From Paracoccaceae bacterium (lineage in GTDB: Bacteria; Pseudomonadota; Alphaproteobacteria; Rhodobacterales; Rhodobacteraceae): a stretch of DNA of 8,985 bases. Location of the stretch: positions 1-8,985 of the forward strand of contig JALXER010000022.1 of the NCBI GenBank assembly GCA_027069385.1, read 5' to 3'. A program made the position numbers and the translations under genes. This document shows positions 6,246 to 8,985 of the stretch, piece by piece. The notes under the pieces are model-generated. The model ran no database searches and had not been told where the DNA came from. It saw only the letters and a program-made list of their open reading frames with translations. Every line of letters begins with the position of its first letter. Positions within the stretch are counted from its first letter, which is position 1.

Positions 6246-7709
6246 ATGAGCCTTTATCTAAGCAAACGTCTCGAAGCACTGGAAACCCACCTGAAGGCCG
6301 AAAATCCGGCGCTGCTCGACGTGTTGCCGACGTTTTACAAGCTCGACACCATCCTGAAACGCATCGGGCTGCTTGATCCCGAAACCTCGCTGGCGGGACG
6401 GATTTCGTGGTGGCCGCTGATTTCGGTTCTGGGCACGTTCTCCTCGGGCAAATCGACGTTTATCAACGGATATGTGGGCGAAAAGCTGCAAAGCACCGGC
6501 AATCAGGCGGTGGACGACAAGTTTACGGTAATCTGCTATCACGCCGCCAGCGCGTCGGGCGGGCAAACCCTGCCCGGCTCTGCCCTCGATGCCGACCCGC
6601 GCTTTCCGTTCTTCCGCATGTCGCGCGAGATCGAAAAAGCCGCCAAGGGCGAGGGCCAGCGCATCGAAAGCTATCTGCAACTGCGCACCACCGGCGCGGG
6701 CAATTTCAAGGGCAAGATCATTATCGACTCGCCCGGATTTGACGCTGACGATCAGCGCCGCGCCACCCTGCGCATTACCGACCATATTATCGACCTGTCC
6801 GATCTGGTGCTGGTGTTCTTTGACGCTCGCCACCCCGAGCCGGGCGCCATGCAGGACACGCTGGAACATCTGGTGGCCAAATCGATCAACCGCGCCGATG
6901 CTTCAAAGTTTCTGTATATTCTCAACCAGATAGATACCTCGGCGAATGAGGACAACCCCGAAGACGTGACCGGCGCATGGCAACGCGCGCTGGCGCAGGC
7001 TGGGCTGACAGCAGGCAAATTCTATACCATTTACAACGAGGAAGCGGCGGTGCAAATCACCGACCCCGCCACCGAAGAACGTTTTCGCACCAAGCGCGAC
7101 AAGGATCTGGCCGCCATTCACACCCGCATGGACGAGGTGGAACTGACCCGCAATTACCGCATTCTGGGGGTGCTGGAAAACACCGCGAACGAGCTGGAAA
7201 ACGATATCCTGCCGCGCCTGCGCAGCGCCAAGGACCGCTGGCGCCAAGGGGTGATCAAATGGGATGCGCTGTCACTGGCGGGGCTGATCGCGGCGCTGAC
7301 CGGGCTGGCGGTTTACTTCAAATACCTGCCTCCGGCCGAGATATTCAGCGTTGATTGGCTCAAGGCGCATCTGCTCGATGCCGGTGCGGCCCTGATCGCG
7401 GTGGTCATTCTGGCGGGGGCCTATCATTACTGGGTGCGCGGCTTTGTGGCGCGCAAAATCGCCGCCGGTCTTTCGACGGCCTATGGCCAGATGGAACTGA
7501 ACCTGCGCGGGGCGTTTCTGAATAGCACCCGTGCGCTGCGTTCGATCTTCCGGATGGAGCCGGTGGGCTGGGGTAAACGTCGCGAAAAGCAGTTGCGCGA
7601 TATCCGCGAGGCCTTGGCCCAGAATATCCAGACCCTTAACGACCGCTATGCCGACCCGTCAGGCCGCCCCGAGCCGGGCGCGATTTCACCGCCAGAATCC
7701 GTCAAATAG
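6246..7709 (+). CDS. Dynamin-like GTPase with two C-terminal transmembrane helices
   Basis: Large GTPase of 487 aa, presumed membrane-remodelling. AGGA (6235-6238) overlaps the previous stop with 7-nt spacing. The G1 P-loop GTFSSGKS is at residues 63-70, the likely G2 threonine at Thr94 (DDKFTVICY), G3 DSPG at 161-164 after three isoleucines, and G4 NQID at 227-230. A helical region (about 280-338) leads to two hydrophobic helices (about 341-361 and 377-397) separated by a short PPAEIFSVDW loop. A basic, Arg-rich helical tail closes the protein. A GTP-binding head plus helical stalk plus paired hydrophobic helices is the architecture of bacterial dynamin-like proteins and mitofusins; GTP-dependent tethering, fusion or fission of the inner membrane is the known activity of that family. 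The NQID in place of N/TKxD is tolerated in dynamins. The last 24 nt overlap the convergent gene. Confidence 0.9.
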   Translation: MSLYLSKRLEALETHLKAENPALLDVLPTFYKLDTILKRIGLLDPETSLAGRISWWPLISVLGTFSSGKSTFINGYVGEKLQSTGNQAVDDKFTVICYHAASASGGQTLPGSALDADPRFPFFRMSREIEKAAKGEGQRIESYLQLRTTGAGNFKGKIIIDSPGFDADDQRRATLRITDHIIDLSDLVLVFFDARHPEPGAMQDTLEHLVAKSINRADASKFLYILNQIDTSANEDNPEDVTGAWQRALAQAGLTAGKFYTIYNEEAAVQITDPATEERFRTKRDKDLAAIHTRMDEVELTRNYRILGVLENTANELENDILPRLRSAKDRWRQGVIKWDALSLAGLIAALTGLAVYFKYLPPAEIFSVDWLKAHLLDAGAALIAVVILAGAYHYWVRGFVARKIAAGLSTAYGQMELNLRGAFLNSTRALRSIFRMEPVGWGKRREKQLRDIREALAQNIQTLNDRYADPSGRPEPGAISPPESVK

Positions 7710-8177
7710 GCTGCGATCAACGGTATTCATACCCAGATCACGCAACCGGTTCATCACCGCCTCGGGCGATTCCTGCCCACTAAGCACGCCACCGATCCAG
7801 TCGGTCAGAAACATGCGCTGTTTGGTTACCGTGCCGGCCGGATCCGAACAGGGCGTCATCGCCATGGCATCATAGACCGCGCGCGCCCGATAGGCGATCA
7901 GCGGGTTGGCCCAACGGGTATTGCGAAGCTCGCTCAGAAAGCCGATATCGCAGCCACAATTCAGAATCCCGCGCGCCGCGGTACACATGTCATGGCGAAA
8001 ACAGGCGCTATCCAACTGGTCGATCGGCGGCCCCGCGCTCATCGGGTTTTCGGGGTGCCCCGGCCCGCACCAGTTGCCATAAACCGGCATGGTAACGGGG
8101 CTGGACATCTGCGCGGCCGCACCCAGCGAAAACAGCGCCAGAAAAACCATGGCAAGCGGCAAAATCACACGTTTCAT
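7686..8177 (-). CDS. Secreted phospholipase A2-like protein
   Basis: Exported 163-aa protein on the opposite strand. AAGGAG (complement of 8185-8190) lies 7 nt before the ATG. The signal peptide ends at Ala-Ala-Ala22 before Gln23. The mature part begins Tyr-Gly-Asn-Trp-Cys-Gly-Pro-Gly (33-40), the calcium-binding-loop pattern. LDSACFRHDMC follows, with catalytic His62, Asp63, Cys59 and Cys65, then NCGCDIGF, where Asp77 fits the second catalytic aspartate of the Cys-Asp motif. Paired cysteines point to a disulfide-stabilised extracytoplasmic enzyme hydrolysing the sn-2 ester of phospholipids. Catalytic residues appear intact; the usual Tyr after HDxC is Thr here. Two glycines of the loop are farther apart than in venom enzymes, as in other bacterial and group XII-like members. 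A role at the envelope, perhaps freeing or trimming lipid around an inclusion, is only inferred. Confidence 0.85.
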   Translation of the reverse strand: MKRVILPLAMVFLALFSLGAAAQMSSPVTMPVYGNWCGPGHPENPMSAGPPIDQLDSACFRHDMCTAARGILNCGCDIGFLSELRNTRWANPLIAYRARAVYDAMAMTPCSDPAGTVTKQRMFLTDWIGGVLSGQESPEAVMNRLRDLGMNTVDRSLFDGFWR

Positions 8178-8236
8178 ATTCGATCTCCTTGGCCTATGTT
8201 ATGGCAGATTTTTTCGTTTAGGGAAAGGTGGGCGTG
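8178..8236. promoter_or_regulatory. Compact divergent intergenic region with both ribosome sites
   Basis: Only 59 nt separate the divergent starts of the phospholipase-like and M41-like genes, so both promoters must lie within it or extend into the coding regions. The minus-strand AAGGAG and plus-strand GGGAAAGG sites occupy the ends. The middle is AT-rich (TATGTTATGGCAGATTTTTT). I could not place -35/-10 boxes with confidence on either strand. Confidence 0.5.
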
Positions 8237-8797
8237 ATGAATGCTCCGACAATCTGCGAGGCCCCCGAAGGGCGCTGCAAGGATCAGGAATACCGGCTGG
8301 CGGTGTACGAAGCCGGCCACGCCCTGACCGCGCGCGCGCTTGGCCTGAAAATTCTGCGCGTCAAGATCCTGCCCCGCCCGCCGGTACTGGAAAGCGACAA
8401 AAGTTTTCGCGGTAACGATTGGGGGTCGTTTGTCAAAACGCTGGAAAACCGGGTGATAGAGCTGTTCGGCGGCCTGATTGCCGAAGAAATGATCTGTAAT
8501 ACCAATTCATGCTGTAGCGGCGACGTGACCCGGATTGATGAACTGGTGCGCCTGATTGCCGGCCTGAACGGTGTCGAGGATCCGGATGATGTTTGGTACC
8601 ATCTGGATGACGTGGCGCAGGATATTTTTGCGGATCAGGCCTATCGCGATGCCATTCTTCCGCTCTCTGAATTTCTGTATAAAAGCCTGCTGGACGGTGT
8701 CGAAGCTGTGGATGGTGTCGAACTAAGCGCCGAACTCGACAAGCACGTTCCCGAACTCCCCAAGAAACGCTCATTTCTCAACCCCTTCGGTCGCTAA
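8237..8797 (+). CDS. M41 (FtsH protease domain)-like protein with altered zinc motif
   Basis: Stand-alone 186-aa protein with no AAA ATPase domain, signal peptide or transmembrane helix. Possible starts are GTG 8228, GTG 8234 and ATG 8237; the ATG is 8 nt from AAGG (8225-8228) and is preferred. VYEAGHALTARALGL (23-37) aligns with the FtsH HEAGHALvA... helix, but the first zinc-ligand histidine is Tyr24 (codon TAC at 8306-8308). Glu25 and His28 remain. ELFGGLIAEEM (75-85) matches the FtsH 'LxGGRAAEE' segment, followed by CNTNSCCSGDVTRIDELV. The third-ligand aspartate is not clear: in ungapped register that position is Arg99, with Asp96 and Asp101 nearby. Loss of at least one ligand suggests a non-catalytic, binding-type member. 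It is transcribed divergently from the phospholipase-like gene. Binding partner unknown. Confidence 0.8.
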   Translation: MNAPTICEAPEGRCKDQEYRLAVYEAGHALTARALGLKILRVKILPRPPVLESDKSFRGNDWGSFVKTLENRVIELFGGLIAEEMICNTNSCCSGDVTRIDELVRLIAGLNGVEDPDDVWYHLDDVAQDIFADQAYRDAILPLSEFLYKSLLDGVEAVDGVELSAELDKHVPELPKKRSFLNPFGR

Positions 8798-8825
8798 CCC
8801 CACCCCCGTAGCCCTCCCGCACTCC

Positions 8826-8853
8826 AGTCGCGTTTGCTTACGCAAACACGACT
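8826..8853. terminator. Hairpin 29 nt after the M41-like gene
   Basis: AGTCG + GTTTGC (8826-8837, with C8831 unpaired) pairs with GCAAAC + CGACT (8842-8853, with A8848 unpaired). This gives 11 base pairs, one C-A mismatch and a TTAC loop. It is followed only by TCCGTTT, so it is a weak intrinsic terminator at best. Its symmetry could serve both strands. Confidence 0.45.
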
Positions 8854-8868
8854 TCCGTTTGGGCCGGG

Positions 8869-8903
8869 CCGCCCTGCGGGCGGTGTGGGGGCGTTCCGCC
8901 CCC
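8869..8903. repeat. Two adjacent GC-rich palindromes
   Basis: CCGCCC (8869-8874) pairs with GGGCGG (8878-8883) around TGC. Immediately downstream, GGGGGCG (8887-8893) pairs with CGCCCCC (8897-8903) around TTC. Both stems are perfect with 3-nt loops. The arrangement looks like a dispersed intergenic palindrome rather than a single terminator, but copy number cannot be judged from one window. Confidence 0.55.
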
Positions 8904-8940
8904 TCGCGACATGCGTCGCTCCCCCCTGAAAGTACTTAAG

Positions 8941-8970
8941 GAAGAATGAAGTCTCATCTTCTTCTTTTCC
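8941..8970 (+). terminator. Terminator-like hairpin with pyrimidine-rich tail
   Basis: GAAG-ATGA (8941-8949, bulged A8945) pairs with TCAT-CTTC (8954-8961) around AGTC. A T-rich tail TTCTTTTCC follows. The + strand orientation fits termination of transcription coming from the M41-like gene. The flanking minus-strand text CCCTCGGGATATTCAGG at the window end recalls a common Rhodobacterales intergenic motif. Confidence 0.45.
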
Positions 8971-8985
8971 TGAATATCCCGAGGG

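Larger units (their letters stand above)
8798..8985. other. Non-coding 3' end of the window
   Basis: No coding sequence with a ribosome site is visible in these 188 nt on either strand. The stretch is filled by consecutive inverted repeats (8826-8853, 8869-8883, 8887-8903 and 8941-8961), which together suggest a mobile or REP-like intergenic unit combined with transcription end signals. Confidence 0.6.

Noticed and set aside
8798..8985. tRNA, small RNA gene or attachment site in the terminal intergenic region
   Set aside because: No cloverleaf or tRNA-like 3' end could be formed, and no integrase or direct repeats mark an insertion; only hairpins are seen.

Overview
The window looks like a GC-rich alphaproteobacterial chromosome segment, probably from a Rhodobacterales-type sulfur or marine bacterium. 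That placement is an inference from codon use, GTG/ATG starts behind AAGGAG-type ribosome sites, and a 3' intergenic palindrome block whose minus strand reads CCCTCGGGATATTCAGG. I recognise that motif from memory of Rhodobacterales intergenic DNA. No taxonomic marker gene is present.

Layout: (1) 1-2458, the 3' two-thirds of an RND-family inner-membrane transporter with an unusual Lys/Pro/Ala-rich cytoplasmic tail. (2) 2476-4264, three consecutive small secreted low-complexity proteins rich in Gly, Tyr, Asn, Pro, Gln and Trp, without cysteine. The third resembles the envelope proteins of bacterial sulfur globules. (3) 4336-5085, a secreted LolA/DUF4412-like protein. (4) 5097-7709, a ParA/MinD-type ATPase, a membrane-anchored TPR protein and a dynamin-like GTPase with two transmembrane helices. 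These eight genes all lie on the + strand. Most gaps are 9 to 27 nt or overlap as ATGA; the exceptions are about 107 and 71 nt and flank the third low-complexity gene. (5) 7686-8177 on the minus strand, a secreted phospholipase A2-like enzyme whose 3' end overlaps the GTPase gene by 24 nt. (6) 8237-8797 on the + strand, a stand-alone FtsH-protease-like (M41) domain whose HEAGH motif reads YEAGH. (7) 8798-8985, non-coding DNA with several strong hairpins.

The main hypothesis is that the + strand genes form one functional unit. The secreted aromatic/Gly-rich proteins would make the shell or matrix of an envelope-associated inclusion, most plausibly a sulfur globule. The LolA-like protein and RND pump would handle a hydrophobic or sulfur-containing cargo, the ParA ATPase would position the site, and the TPR and dynamin-like proteins would organise or remodel the inner membrane there. 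Individual family assignments for RND, ParA, GTPase and PLA2 are solid. The shared role is inference. Start codons were chosen mainly by Shine-Dalgarno spacing, which is 7 nt for most genes in the window.
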